Positions 20,301 through 28,764 of a stretch of DNA of 64,000 bases are shown one piece after another. Position numbers and translations under genes: made by a program. Source of the DNA: Bacteroidota bacterium (GTDB lineage Bacteria > Bacteroidota > Ignavibacteria > Kapaibacteriales > Kapaibacteriaceae); NCBI GenBank assembly GCA_018266735.1, contig JAFDZT010000002.1, forward strand, positions 422,439-486,438, read 5' to 3'. Position 1 is the first letter of the stretch; each line of letters opens with the position of its first letter. The notes beneath the pieces were generated by a model that was not told the DNA's origin, searched no databases, and saw only the letters and a list, made by a program, of their open reading frames with translations.

Positions 20301-20878
20301 TCCTGCACGCGTGCGATATCGCGTTGTGCGGCCTCGAGCTTCCGGGCGGCTTCGCGACGTCGTGACTTGTACTTCGTGACCCCTGCGGCCTCTTCGAAGA
20401 GATGTCGGCGTTCTTCGGCCTTATCGCTCAAGATCGTTTCGATCATCTTCAACTCGATCACGCTATAGGCATCGGAGCCCATTCCGGTGTCCATGAAGAG
20501 ATCGATGATGTCGCGCAACCGGCACTGCGTCTTGTTCAACAGGTACTGCGATTCACCACTGCGGAACAAGCGTCGTGTGATCGTCACTTGCGAGTATTCG
20601 GTGGGAAGGATCTGCTTGTTGTTCTCGATCGTGAGCGACACTTCGGCCATGCCGAGCGGCTTGCGCGTTTTCGAGCCATTGAAGATCACCTGCTCCATCC
20701 CGTCGGCACGCAGGGCCGAGGACTTCTGCTCGCCGAGCACCCAACGGATGGCGTCGACGATGTTCGTCTTGCCGCATCCGTTCGGTCCAACGATGGCCGT
20801 CACTCCGTCGGTGAACGAGAGGTCCGTCTTGTGGGCGAAGCTCTTGAAGCCGACCATTTCGAGATTACTGAGATACAT
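17345..20878 (-). CDS. smc: Chromosome segregation ATPase SMC
   Basis: 1177 aa, the standard length. Walker A GPNGCGKT is at residues 31-38. Two long coiled coils flank a hinge around residues 500-680 (FLCRDSIPSLAAPGALPSVDGVRGW... is hinge-type sequence). The C-terminal head has the signature LSGGEKTLTAIALLFAI and Walker B with FCVLDEVDAPLDD. It compacts and segregates chromosomes as a dimer with ScpAB (not in the window). It follows mreD by three bases, so it appears to be in the cell-shape operon, an uncommon arrangement. Confidence 0.97.
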   Translation of the reverse strand: MYLSNLEMVGFKSFAHKTDLSFTDGVTAIVGPNGCGKTNIVDAIRWVLGEQKSSALRADGMEQVIFNGSKTRKPLGMAEVSLTIENNKQILPTEYSQVTITRRLFRSGESQYLLNKTQCRLRDIIDLFMDTGMGSDAYSVIELKMIETILSDKAEERRHLFEEAAGVTKYKSRRREAARKLEAAQRDIARVQDIVREVQKTVNSLARQAEKARQHQELSTQLRALDQLLFSFEYLEEYIALKQFEAQIIEVRTRREAAEAELARREEAHAAAELEQTAKDAELRAALDAESNLRASLGEAQQHVSLLDERANAIQRALERLEREHTESEQLQSTTSQQLQTVGERLEALRTETTAARADVEEKRVTVDQATQAMIAARQETNARREALNTARQLLAEQRNAADRFRIQSDGLQRRLRDNEAQQLQAEERLRHVTEQLAKEQAEIPALDAQLQAAEQALHSGEERQSTLRAEQESLQQESEHMRAQAAHTKASLEFLIGLVDTTESSKFLLSTPEWTPQGEKVTLAEVLNTDNELRVAIEAALGDAARYFVVNTKDEAAQAIGALSRNNVGKATFLCRDSIPSLAAPGALPSVDGVRGWASELVRTDDQLRGAVRGILGKTAVVDTVEQAWAAVGTGACDAAVTLAGEIVRAAGAIRGGSGSRTEGVRVGRKERIAELTQEHAVLEGRLSEIEVRVRAIKAELATIDVRKLADDVRRVAVVRNERMQRLDAFRGRIEDVSGQRDVLHAEAEKFRAELQDLATQHDEARASIDSIEAGVADLERDVHSAQAELQNIEHGLADVTASFRAAEIRLVRLTGDLQALESDRHRLTDERSTIESRREQRETEREQLRAEIETTRGEHGTRVMEASALSASLANARAQRESLELSLREAQAALQMAAEDVRKQRKDVDVTTEAMHESDLRFNEVRLRMESHVLRATEELGIEIPEGEPVPPETDMSPDELRTQVQELRRKLTSMGNVNFLALEEHEREGERLEFLTKQLTDLIDSERTLQETITEINLTAREQFTNTFDQIRTNFRELFTVLFSEDDEADLQMIDDEDPLECKIEITAKPRGKRPHSIEMLSGGEKTLTAIALLFAIYLVKPSPFCVLDEVDAPLDDANIDRYLKIIRKFSERTQFLMITHNKKTMEAADTLYGVTMEEAAVSKLVSVQLSGKN

Positions 20879-20881
20879 GGA

Positions 20882-21418
20882 CTACCATTCCTTGCTACGA
20901 TTCACGATGAGCATCGGGAACACCGCTGCCACCGTCGTGTACAGCGTTGTCGCAACGCCATACGTCATGAAGAACATGGGGAACGAGATCTGCAATGGCT
21001 TCACATAGAAGAAGAAATACAGCAGATTGTGAACTCCCCCGCAAAGCGTCACGATAAGCAGAAATCGATAACTCCCGATCGTCTGCACCGAGAACCCCTG
21101 CTTGAAAAAATACCCGGCGAGAAAGGCGGCAACGGTCTTGGCAAGGGCATTGCTGCCCAGCACATCGGTCGACACCACGTCGAACAGGATACCGCTTGCG
21201 AACCCGGCAAACATACCGACGAACTGACCTTCGACCAAAGCGATGTAGACCGTCAGGATCAGCAGCAGATCGGGCGTGACGGAGCTCACGGCAACGAAGC
21301 GCAGGAAGACCACGTGGATCACGCTCAGGAGCATGGCCACCACGCCATAGGCCACGAATCGCAGCGGCGGATTCGTTTGGAACATCGACCTGTCGAACGG
21401 AATGTTGAGCGCGCTCAT
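20882..21418 (-). CDS. mreD: Rod shape-determining protein MreD
   Basis: 178 aa, with five or six hydrophobic membrane segments and the typical MreD region TPDLLLILTVYIALVEGQFVG followed by GFASGILFDV. A component of the elongasome in the inner membrane. It starts with an ATGA overlap on the mreC stop. The usual next genes for PBP2 and RodA are missing here; smc follows instead. Confidence 0.92.
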   Translation of the reverse strand: MSALNIPFDRSMFQTNPPLRFVAYGVVAMLLSVIHVVFLRFVAVSSVTPDLLLILTVYIALVEGQFVGMFAGFASGILFDVVSTDVLGSNALAKTVAAFLAGYFFKQGFSVQTIGSYRFLLIVTLCGGVHNLLYFFFYVKPLQISFPMFFMTYGVATTLYTTVAAVFPMLIVNRSKEW

Positions 21419-22266
21419 CGATGCGACCTCTGTTTACTTCCTTCTTCACTTTGTTGTTCGAGCAACAGTCGCTCGGCATCGGCCACATATTCGACCACGA
21501 ACACCTGTTCCAGTGTTGCGAAGTTCACCGCCGGGTCCACCACGATCCGTCGGAAGAGCGAGTTGTTCTCTTCGGTGACCTGTGTGACGCGACCGATGAC
21601 GATGTTCGACGGATAACGCGATGAGAACGAACTGGTGATCACGGCATCGCCTGCTTGCACATCATACGACTTCGGAATGTTCTTCAGTGTGAGGAAGTTC
21701 TCGCCTTCCCAGGCAATGATCCCGTCCACACGTGAGCGCTGGATCTTCGAGGCCACGCGCGTATCGCGATTGAGCAGCAACTGGATCACGGCATAGTGGT
21801 CGGACACGCCGATCACCAACCCCACCAGTCCTGCATCCGTCACCACGCTCATCCCTTCCTCCACGCCATCCTTCTTGCCCTTGTTGATCGTGGCATAGTT
21901 GCGCAGTTGCGTTGTGGTCTTGCCCACCACATCGGCAGCGATCAGTCCGTAGTCAGAATACTTCGGCAGGTCCAGCATCTTTCGCAGCGTGGCATTCTCC
22001 ACCATGGCCTGTCGGCTCTTCGCACTCTCAACGGAAAGCTGCATGTTCAACTCGCGCAAGGCGAGGTTCTCGCTCTTCAAGGCAACGGGATTCGGGATCC
22101 AGGAGAACATCGATTGCATCCACCCCACCGAGCCAACGATCACGGCGCGGAAGCCGCCGAGTTGCGACAGGCTACCGAACGACATGAAGGCAAAGCAGAT
22201 CACCACCAACGCAGCGAGCGTGATGTAGTTCTTGAAGCGGACAACGAATTCGATGAATCGCTGCAT
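21415..22266 (-). CDS. mreC: Rod shape-determining protein MreC
   Basis: 283 aa: one N-terminal membrane anchor (about 13-33), a short coiled coil with LALRELNMQLSVESAKSR (about 65-90), then the periplasmic beta domains (ADVVGKTTTQLRNYATINKG, GLVGLVIGVSDHYAVIQLLL, GDAVITSSFSSRYPSNIVIG). The last motif is characteristic of MreC. It bridges MreB filaments and the periplasmic cell-wall synthases. Six bases separate it from mreB. Confidence 0.94.
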   Translation of the reverse strand: MQRFIEFVVRFKNYITLAALVVICFAFMSFGSLSQLGGFRAVIVGSVGWMQSMFSWIPNPVALKSENLALRELNMQLSVESAKSRQAMVENATLRKMLDLPKYSDYGLIAADVVGKTTTQLRNYATINKGKKDGVEEGMSVVTDAGLVGLVIGVSDHYAVIQLLLNRDTRVASKIQRSRVDGIIAWEGENFLTLKNIPKSYDVQAGDAVITSSFSSRYPSNIVIGRVTQVTEENNSLFRRIVVDPAVNFATLEQVFVVEYVADAERLLLEQQSEEGSKQRSHR

Positions 22267-22272
22267 GGCGCG

Positions 22273-23298
22273 TTAGTAGCGCTTCGATTTGATCAGGACG
22301 TTCGAGTACTCGGCCAGGTCTTCGAGCACCTTTCCGGTACCGCGCACCACGGCCGTGAGCGGATCGTCGGCAACATGCACGGGCAGCGATGTTTCGCGGC
22401 GGAGTCGTTCGTCCAGTCCCTTCAGCAGCGCACCACCACCCGTGAGGATGATGCCGCGGTCAAAGATGTCGGCAGAAAGTTCCGGCGGCGTCTTCTCGAG
22501 CAGATTCAGTACGGCCTCGACGATGACGGTGATGTTCTCGTTGAGTGCATCGCGGATCTCTTCGCTCGAGACCACGATGGACTTCGGGATACCGCTCACC
22601 ATGTCGCGACCCTTCACTTCGATCTCGAGTTCTTCTTCGAGCGGATAGGCGCTTCCAACATTTACCTTGATGATCTCGGCCGTCCGATCGCCGATGAGAA
22701 TGTTGTGCTGACGCTTGAAGTAGTTCACGATGGAGTTCGTGAGCTCATCTCCGGCAATGCGAATGGACTCGTCGGCCACGATACCGCTCAGGGCGATCAC
22801 GGCGATCTCTGTGGTACCACCGCCGATGTCGACGATCATGTTGCCCATTGGTTCATGCACATCCAGTCCCACACCGATGGCAGCGGCCATCGGCTCGGCG
22901 ATCAGGTGCACTTCCTTGGCGCCGGCATGCTCGGCACTGTCGCGCACCGCGCGCTTCTCCACTTCGGTGATGCCGCTTGGAACGCAGATCACCATCCGTC
23001 GGGCCGGTTGCCACGACGACGAAAGTTTACGAATGAAGGCGCGAAGCATTCCTTCGGCGATCTCGAAGTCGGCGATCACACCATCCTTCAACGGGCGGAT
23101 CGTTTTGATCTCTCGGTGCGTGCGACCGAGCATCTCTTGTGCTTCGTGACCGATAGCGATGATATGTTTTGTCGTGCGATCGAATGCGACGATCGACGGC
23201 TCATTGAGAACGATGCCCTTGCCTTTTTGCCAGATCAGGGTGTTGGCAGTGCCAAGGTCGATACCGACATCGTTGGAGAACAATCCGAGACGGGCCAT
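22273..23298 (-). CDS. mreB: Rod shape-determining protein MreB
   Basis: 341 aa actin-like ATPase. The phosphate-1 motif is DVGIDLGTANTLIW, phosphate-2 is MIVDIGGGTTEIAVIALSG, and the adenosine region is GIILTGGGALLKGLDERL. It organises lateral wall synthesis and implies a rod-shaped cell. First gene of mreB-mreC-mreD-smc-(16821), read away from the divergent MATE gene. The 58-bp gap between them must contain both promoters. Confidence 0.97.
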   Translation of the reverse strand: MARLGLFSNDVGIDLGTANTLIWQKGKGIVLNEPSIVAFDRTTKHIIAIGHEAQEMLGRTHREIKTIRPLKDGVIADFEIAEGMLRAFIRKLSSSWQPARRMVICVPSGITEVEKRAVRDSAEHAGAKEVHLIAEPMAAAIGVGLDVHEPMGNMIVDIGGGTTEIAVIALSGIVADESIRIAGDELTNSIVNYFKRQHNILIGDRTAEIIKVNVGSAYPLEEELEIEVKGRDMVSGIPKSIVVSSEEIRDALNENITVIVEAVLNLLEKTPPELSADIFDRGIILTGGGALLKGLDERLRRETSLPVHVADDPLTAVVRGTGKVLEDLAEYSNVLIKSKRY

Positions 23299-23356
23299 GT
23301 GGAGCGACTGAGTGCGGGTGTAAGGAGTATCCGGAGGTCAAGGGTGCAAAATACAA

Positions 23357-24712
23357 ATGATGGGGCGCATGGCAGTAGATTTGTCGATGCTATTGCGCGA
23401 ACACATCCGTCCCACCCTCCGCCTTGCCCTGCCCGTGGCCGCCTCGCAAGTGAGCGACATGCTCACACTGCTTGTGGATAACATTATGGTGGGCAAACTG
23501 GGCACTGTTCCGCTGGCGGCGACGACGTTCGCCTCAAGCATTTCCATTGTGGTGATGCTCTTCGCCATCGGCTTCACGGTGGCCATCACACCGTTGGCGG
23601 GCGCGGCATACGGTCGGCGTGACATGGCCGAAGTGGCCCGCCACGTCAAGGCCGGCGCCATCGTGAGCCTCAGCGTGGCCATCCTCCTGGTGGCCGCCCT
23701 GCTCTTCCTGACGCCCCACCTGTCCCTCTTCGGCGCACCTGCCGATGTGGCCTTCGTGGCTCGTCCCTTCTACGTCTGGCTGGTCTTGTCCTTCCTCCCC
23801 CGCGTGGTCTTCGGCATCTTCAAGCAAACAGCCGAAGCCATGTCGAACACACGCGTGGCCCTGATCGTGGCCGTCGCGGCCAACGTCCTGAACTTGGGCT
23901 TCAACTGGCTGTTCATCTATGGCAACCTGGGCATGCCTCGCATGGGTGTGGAGGGCTCGGGCTTTGCGACCTTCCTGGCGCGGGCCCTCATGGCCATCAT
24001 CATCTGGCTGATCTTCCTTCGGTCGCCCTTCTTCGTCCGCCTCCGCTCGGCCCTGCGCACGTCGTCGCTCGACGGAGCCCGTCTGCGCGAGGCGCTCCGC
24101 AGCGCCTTCTTCACCGGACTGCCCATTGCAGGCCAGATCATCCTCGAAGTGATGGCCTTTGCGGCCGGCGCCGTCATGATGGGCTGGCTGGGAGCCGTTC
24201 CCCTGGCGGCCCATCAGATCGCCATCGGCCTTGCCTCCCTCACCTTCATGGTGGCGCTCGGAATTTCGAGCGCGGCCACCATTCGCATCTCGCAACTGCA
24301 CGGAAAGGGGGATCGGGAAGGCGTGAAGGCGGCAGGGTATGCGGCCATGGTGCTTGTGCTCGTGTACAACGTGATCACGGCCACGCTCTTTCTCACGCTT
24401 CGACATCAGCTTCCCTATCTCTACGTGTCGGATCCCCAGGTCATCGCTCTTGCTGCACAGCTGCTCATCTTCGCCGGTCTGTTCCAGATCTTCGATGGTA
24501 TGCAGACGGTTGTCCTCGGCGTCCTCCGCGGCGTGAACGATGTGCGTGTGCCCACCATCATCGCTACCGTTGCCTACGGACTCGTCGCCCTGCCCGTCAG
24601 CTACATCTGCGCCTTCCCTCTCGGCCTCGGCGCCCCCGGCATCTGGATCGGCTACCTTGGCGGATTGGGGGTGGCGGCGGGACTGTATATGAAGAGAGTG
24701 AGTGGGAAGTAA
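23357..24712 (+). CDS. MATE family efflux transporter
   Basis: 451 aa with about 12 membrane helices and the internal two-fold MATE repeat. ALPVAASQVSDMLTLLVDNIMVG at the start is the conserved TM1 region, and GLPIAGQIILEVMAFAAGAVM begins the second half. Likely exports cationic drugs or metabolites in exchange for Na+ or H+ (NorM-like); substrate unknown. ATG 23369 is an alternative start. The final Lys codon and stop (AAG TAA) are already part of the purine-rich tandem repeat that follows. Confidence 0.92.
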   Translation: MMGRMAVDLSMLLREHIRPTLRLALPVAASQVSDMLTLLVDNIMVGKLGTVPLAATTFASSISIVVMLFAIGFTVAITPLAGAAYGRRDMAEVARHVKAGAIVSLSVAILLVAALLFLTPHLSLFGAPADVAFVARPFYVWLVLSFLPRVVFGIFKQTAEAMSNTRVALIVAVAANVLNLGFNWLFIYGNLGMPRMGVEGSGFATFLARALMAIIIWLIFLRSPFFVRLRSALRTSSLDGARLREALRSAFFTGLPIAGQIILEVMAFAAGAVMMGWLGAVPLAAHQIAIGLASLTFMVALGISSAATIRISQLHGKGDREGVKAAGYAAMVLVLVYNVITATLFLTLRHQLPYLYVSDPQVIALAAQLLIFAGLFQIFDGMQTVVLGVLRGVNDVRVPTIIATVAYGLVALPVSYICAFPLGLGAPGIWIGYLGGLGVAAGLYMKRVSGK

Positions 24713-24778
24713 AAGCAGAAGTAAAAAAGAAGTAAAAGAGAAGTAAAAGAGAAGTAAAAGAGAAGTAAAAGAGAAGTT
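24706..24778 (+). repeat. Tandem GAAGTAAAAGA array, copy 1
   Basis: About six and a half 11-bp units: four exact GAAGTAAAAGA and the rest with small changes. The array begins in the last codons of the MATE gene. Related arrays lie at 38203-38290 and 39113-39160 in the opposite orientation. Confidence 0.85.
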
Positions 24779-24823
24779 GAGCGTTATGTGTTTCCGACTG
24801 AGATCATGTATTCGGGAATTCAA

Positions 24824-24865
24824 TGATTGGATTCTGTATTCTGTATTATGTATTCTCCTCCGATT
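24824..24865 (-). repeat. Dispersed AGAATACAGAATACA repeat, copy 2
   Basis: On the minus strand the copy reads ATCGGAGGAGAATACATAAT and goes on to ACAGAATACAGAATCCAATCA. The 13-base TGATTGGATTCTG (plus strand) recurs exactly at 33728-33740 inside the DprE1-like gene. Confidence 0.8.
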
Positions 24866-24874
24866 AAAAAGAAC

Positions 24875-24906
24875 CCCTTCATCCAGTGGGCGATCTGAAT
24901 GAAGGG
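24875..24906 (-). terminator. Terminator of the 24947-26257 gene
   Basis: Arms CCCTTCAT (24875-24882) and ATGAAGGG (24899-24906). On the minus strand the hairpin is followed by GTTCTTTTT. Confidence 0.75.
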
Positions 24907-24946
24907 ATCTTGGAGGGGAGATAAGGTGAGAAAATGGTAATCGTTG

Positions 24947-26257
24947 TTAGCGGGTGATGGCTAGTGTCTCGGTGGTGGTGGAACCATGCGAGCGTCGTGC
25001 CACGAGGTAGAGGCCGCTGCTCAGAGAGCGAGCGTCGATGCGGCTTACAGAGCCATTGGCTTGGGCAACAGCAAGACCGCGGGCATCGAAGATGAGGATA
25101 TCGTCGTCGGGTGATGCATTGCGGAATGCGAAAGCATCCGAAGCGCGATCGTAGCGAACACTATACACTGTTGCATCATCTTCTTGCACATCCGTTGTGA
25201 CGCCTGTTGCTGTCCACCGACTGACGGAATCACCTTCATACGCATCCGATGAGATGGTCACATCCACGACGTGTGCACCAATATCTGCGCTACGATAGCA
25301 TGCCTTCTTCACCATCACTTGTGCACCACCGGCGATCGTGAATGGCATGGGTGGATCGGTGGGATCGGTGAGGGTGAACGATGGATCGCTGAAGGCGATC
25401 TTCGAGACCACGACGTTGTAGTTGCCGTTGTTCATCACACGGAGCCCTTCCTCCTTGCAGACCTCCACACCCTGTTCCACATTGCCAACGTTCCAGTCGT
25501 CAACACTGATGCGCGGGATGCCTACCGTTCCGGTGAGAGCGATGCTCGATGAAGAGCATGCCGAGGTGATCACGAGTTGATCGTTGACCGCACCCGTGGC
25601 GGCTGTCGTGGGTTTGAATTCGACCACCACATCGCGCGAGCCACCAACTGGTAAGACAAAGGCCGGAGGAGAGCCTCCGCTCACCACTTGGTAGCTCGAT
25701 CCGCCCGCAAGGGCGATGGATGTGATGGACAGGGGTTGTCCGGTTGTGTTCGAAATGGTCACCGTCTTGCGATCGGTCCGATCGATGCGCACCAGACCAT
25801 GATCCACGGTTGTTGTGGAGAGGGCAGGCGAGGTGGCAGGGATGGTGAGTGTATCGAAGGAGATGTTATCGGCCCAGTCCGTCATGATGATCACTGCATA
25901 CCCATCCTTGGAAGGATCAACGAGCGACACGTCGAAGACGAAGGTCTTGTAGGAGTTGTCCTTCGGGAAGAAGGAGTCGGTGACAAGTGTGAGCCGAACG
26001 TTCTTGTTCCGCGGATCGGCGCTGAGGGCAACGTTCTTCAATCCTCGATCGACCTGATCGGTGGCGGCCGGCGGATTCGTTGGAGGGTCCGGATTGTTCC
26101 GTCGCTCCGTGGCCGTGTACTGCCACTTGCCGCAGGTTTGCGCAACGCGCGTGAATTGTGGTGCCAGTTTGTCGACGCCGGCCACGATGATGCTCTGTGC
26201 CAGGGTGGGCACCGTTGTGGCGAGGACCATCGCCGAAGTAAGGATCAATGAGCGCAT
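24947..26257 (-). CDS. Secreted protein with choice-of-anchor/ASPM-type Ig domain and type IX sorting domain
   Basis: 436 aa. Start at ATG 26257 with a GAGGTG site four bases upstream; the frame continues further upstream without a plausible start. Signal peptide MRSLILTSAMVLATTVPTLA-Q. Residues ~150-240 resemble the Ig-like repeats of HYDIN/ASPM type (TVTISNTTGQPLSITSIAL, FVLPVGGSRDVVVEFKP), and a second such module follows. The end (ILIFDARGLAVAQANG, IDARSLSSGLYLVARR, TLAITR) is a good type IX (Por) C-terminal sorting domain. Predicted to be exported across the outer membrane. Ligand unknown. Confidence 0.82.
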   Translation of the reverse strand: MRSLILTSAMVLATTVPTLAQSIIVAGVDKLAPQFTRVAQTCGKWQYTATERRNNPDPPTNPPAATDQVDRGLKNVALSADPRNKNVRLTLVTDSFFPKDNSYKTFVFDVSLVDPSKDGYAVIIMTDWADNISFDTLTIPATSPALSTTTVDHGLVRIDRTDRKTVTISNTTGQPLSITSIALAGGSSYQVVSGGSPPAFVLPVGGSRDVVVEFKPTTAATGAVNDQLVITSACSSSSIALTGTVGIPRISVDDWNVGNVEQGVEVCKEEGLRVMNNGNYNVVVSKIAFSDPSFTLTDPTDPPMPFTIAGGAQVMVKKACYRSADIGAHVVDVTISSDAYEGDSVSRWTATGVTTDVQEDDATVYSVRYDRASDAFAFRNASPDDDILIFDARGLAVAQANGSVSRIDARSLSSGLYLVARRSHGSTTTETLAITR

Positions 26258-26387
26258 ACACACCTCGAAAGTTTTGAAGACCGTCCCGCTTGTCGTCATA
26301 CCCCAACAACATCGAGGTGTGGTAATGGTTTCCGACAAAAACACGTCGAGAATTATGCATCTGACCGATGGAGGGCCCGAGGAGCCG

Positions 26388-26395
26388 TATCTTTG
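26388..26395 (+). promoter_or_regulatory. Possible promoter -7 element of dusB
   Basis: TATCTTTG fits TAnnTTTG and ends six bases before ATG 26402, implying a leaderless transcript. Confidence 0.4.
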
Positions 26396-26401
26396 TGGCC
26401 T

Positions 26402-27382
26402 ATGCGCATTGGTACCACTTCCGTCGACAACGGCGTCCTCCTCGCTCCTATGGAGGATGTGACCGACCTTCCCTTCCGTGTGATCTGCAAACGGTATGGG
26501 GCCGACATTGTCTATACAGAGTTCATCTCGTCGGAAGGTCTCGTGCGCGATGCACGTCGCTCGCTCGAGAAGTTGCGACTCGCCGATGAAGAACATCCGG
26601 TGTCGATCCAGATCTTCGGCGGTGATATCAACGTGATGGTCGATGCGGCCATTCGTGCGGCAGAGTCGGGACCTGACTTCATCGATATCAACTTCGGATG
26701 CTGGGTGAAGAACGTCGTTGCACGCAATGCCGGTGCAGCACTGTTGAAAGATCCGCCACTGATGGCCAAGCTCACACGCGCCATCGTCGATGCCGTGCAA
26801 CTTCCCGTCACCGTGAAGACGCGTCTTGGTTGGTCGAAGGATTCCATCGTGATCACCGATGTGGCGCAGATGATGGAAGATGCGGGCGCAGCAGCGTTGA
26901 CGGTGCACTGTCGCACACGCGACATGGGTCATGATGGCGATGCGGACTGGACGTGGATCCCGAAGATCAAGGAAGTCGTGTCGATCCCCGTGATCTTGAA
27001 CGGCGATGTGAAGTCACCCGAAGATGCGCAACGCGCCTTCGCTACCACAGGCGCCGATGCTGTGATGATCGGACGTGCGGCCATTGGCAATCCGTTCATC
27101 TTCCGTCGTGCGCGACACCTCATCGACACCGGCGAGTTGCTCCCGGCCTTCAGTCCACGCGAGCGCATCAACGTGTGCTTGGAACACCTTCGCCTGGAAT
27201 TGGAATCGAAGCCGCAGAAGCGCGCCATACACGAGTTCCGCAAACACTATGGCGGCTACCTAAAAGGTCTGCCCAACAACTCCCCTGTTCGTCAAGTCGT
27301 GGTCACGTCGGAATCGTACGACGAGATCGCCGAACGCATGCTGCAGTATGCGGACGATCTCGATCTGCGAGTGCCTGCGTGA
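26402..27382 (+). CDS. dusB: tRNA-dihydrouridine synthase (DusB-like)
   Basis: Reduces uridine to dihydrouridine in tRNA with FMN and NADPH. 326 aa: FMN-binding TIM barrel with LAPMEDVTDLPFR near the N-terminus, ISIQ-like VSIQIFGGD, DINFGC (catalytic Cys100), VKTRLGW, the His motif ALTVHCRTR, and NGDV / GADAVMIGRAAIGNPF. The residue after the catalytic Cys is Trp (GCWVKN) instead of the near-universal Pro (GCP), a notable substitution. The ATG at 26402 is used; the longer frame starts with TTG. The stop overlaps the tilS GTG. Confidence 0.93.
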   Translation: MRIGTTSVDNGVLLAPMEDVTDLPFRVICKRYGADIVYTEFISSEGLVRDARRSLEKLRLADEEHPVSIQIFGGDINVMVDAAIRAAESGPDFIDINFGCWVKNVVARNAGAALLKDPPLMAKLTRAIVDAVQLPVTVKTRLGWSKDSIVITDVAQMMEDAGAAALTVHCRTRDMGHDGDADWTWIPKIKEVVSIPVILNGDVKSPEDAQRAFATTGADAVMIGRAAIGNPFIFRRARHLIDTGELLPAFSPRERINVCLEHLRLELESKPQKRAIHEFRKHYGGYLKGLPNNSPVRQVVVTSESYDEIAERMLQYADDLDLRVPA

Positions 27383-28764
27383 TCTCGCTCGATCATTCTG
27401 TTGTCCGCACGGTCCGTCTTGCTCTTGAGCGACTGCATTGCACCGATCGCACGATCCTGTGTGCGGTAAGTGGCGGACTTGATTCGATGGCCATGCTGCA
27501 CATGATCGCTGCCGTGCGCGACGAGCTTCGATGCTCGCCGATCGTGGTGCATGTGCATCACGGTTTGCGCGGCATCGCCTCCGATGATGATGAACGCTTC
27601 GTCGTCAGCATGGCCGATGCCCTCGGTCTGCCCTGTGTGCACAAACGTGTGGATGTGATGCAGCATGCACATACGCATGGCATGAGCATTGAAGAGGCGG
27701 CACGACATCTCCGTCTTGGTGTGTTCGAAGCCGTGGCCCTTGTAGAAGGAGCACAGATCGTGTGCACGGCACATACGATGGATGATCAGGCAGAGACCTT
27801 CCTCTTGCATGTTGCTCGCGGTTCCGGACTGCATGGACTTTCCGCCATGCCGCCCTCGCGTACCTTGAAGAGCGGACTCGTGCTTGCACGTCCGCTGTTG
27901 GAGGTGCGACGCAGCGAACTGCTCGACCTTGCGCAGACGGAACAGTGGACGTGGCGCGAGGATGCCAGCAATGATGATGTGACCTTTTTGCGCAATGCTG
28001 TTCGCAAGAACGTGATGCCCGTGTTGCGCGACGTCTTCGGTGCCGGCATCACATCGTCGATCGCCACGAGCACGGCGCTGTTGCGCGAAAGCCGCGACAT
28101 CGTCGACGGAGTGGTGCGCGACCATGTGGCGCGCACGATCGTGGTGGATGGGGCAACAACGCGCATGCATGTTGATGTGCTTGCCGCCCTGCCGCCCTCG
28201 CTCCGACATGAAGTGATCCGCGTTGCGCTCCGTCATGCGTTGGGCGAAGTGGCCGATCGTACGATGGTGCAGCGCGTTGACGACCTCGTATCGGCCGAGA
28301 CCGGGAGCAAGGCCTCGTTGCGTGCATCGCTCATTGCCGTGCGTGAACGCGAGCAGATCGTGCTTGGCGATGCCGAGGCGGCCACGGCGGTGGAGTCCAT
28401 CGAGATCGATCACGACGGCGTGTACATGAATGGCGCGCAGACGCTCACGATCCGGACGGCCTCGGCACTGGACGTTCGACTTGATGCAGACCGCTCCGTG
28501 GCGTACATTGATGCCCGATCGCTGGTGGGTCCGCTCACCTGGCGCCCCTGGCGCGCTGGCGAGCGCATGCGACCGTTCGGAATGGATGCCGATGTTCTCG
28601 TCAGCGACCTTCTCACCAATGCCAAGGTGGACCATCGACACAGGTCGTCGGCCACCGTGCTCAGCGATGCACAGGGCATTGTCTGGCTCTGCGGCGTTCG
28701 CCTGAGCGATCGCGTCAAAGTTCAATCAACCACTCAGCACGTCACCGTTTGTAGGATCTCATGA
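27379..28764 (+). CDS. tilS: tRNA(Ile)-lysidine synthase TilS
   Basis: Converts C34 of the CAU tRNA-Ile to lysidine, so that it reads AUA. 461 aa from a GTG start overlapping the dusB stop. PP-loop SGGLDS at residues 31-36; further family motifs are VHVHHGLRG, CTAHTMDDQAETFLLH and FLRNAVRKNVMPVL. The C-terminal TilS domain ends near TWRPWRAGERMRPFGM, and KVDHRHR.SATVL belongs to it too. The frame extends far upstream of the GTG through dusB without meaning. It overlaps hpt by ATGA. Confidence 0.94.
   Translation: MISLDHSVVRTVRLALERLHCTDRTILCAVSGGLDSMAMLHMIAAVRDELRCSPIVVHVHHGLRGIASDDDERFVVSMADALGLPCVHKRVDVMQHAHTHGMSIEEAARHLRLGVFEAVALVEGAQIVCTAHTMDDQAETFLLHVARGSGLHGLSAMPPSRTLKSGLVLARPLLEVRRSELLDLAQTEQWTWREDASNDDVTFLRNAVRKNVMPVLRDVFGAGITSSIATSTALLRESRDIVDGVVRDHVARTIVVDGATTRMHVDVLAALPPSLRHEVIRVALRHALGEVADRTMVQRVDDLVSAETGSKASLRASLIAVREREQIVLGDAEAATAVESIEIDHDGVYMNGAQTLTIRTASALDVRLDADRSVAYIDARSLVGPLTWRPWRAGERMRPFGMDADVLVSDLLTNAKVDHRHRSSATVLSDAQGIVWLCGVRLSDRVKVQSTTQHVTVCRIS

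Noticed and set aside
26953..27378. Upstream extension of the tilS frame
   Set aside because: It runs entirely through dusB in another frame; the GTG at 27379 with GTGA overlap gives the family-like N-terminus.
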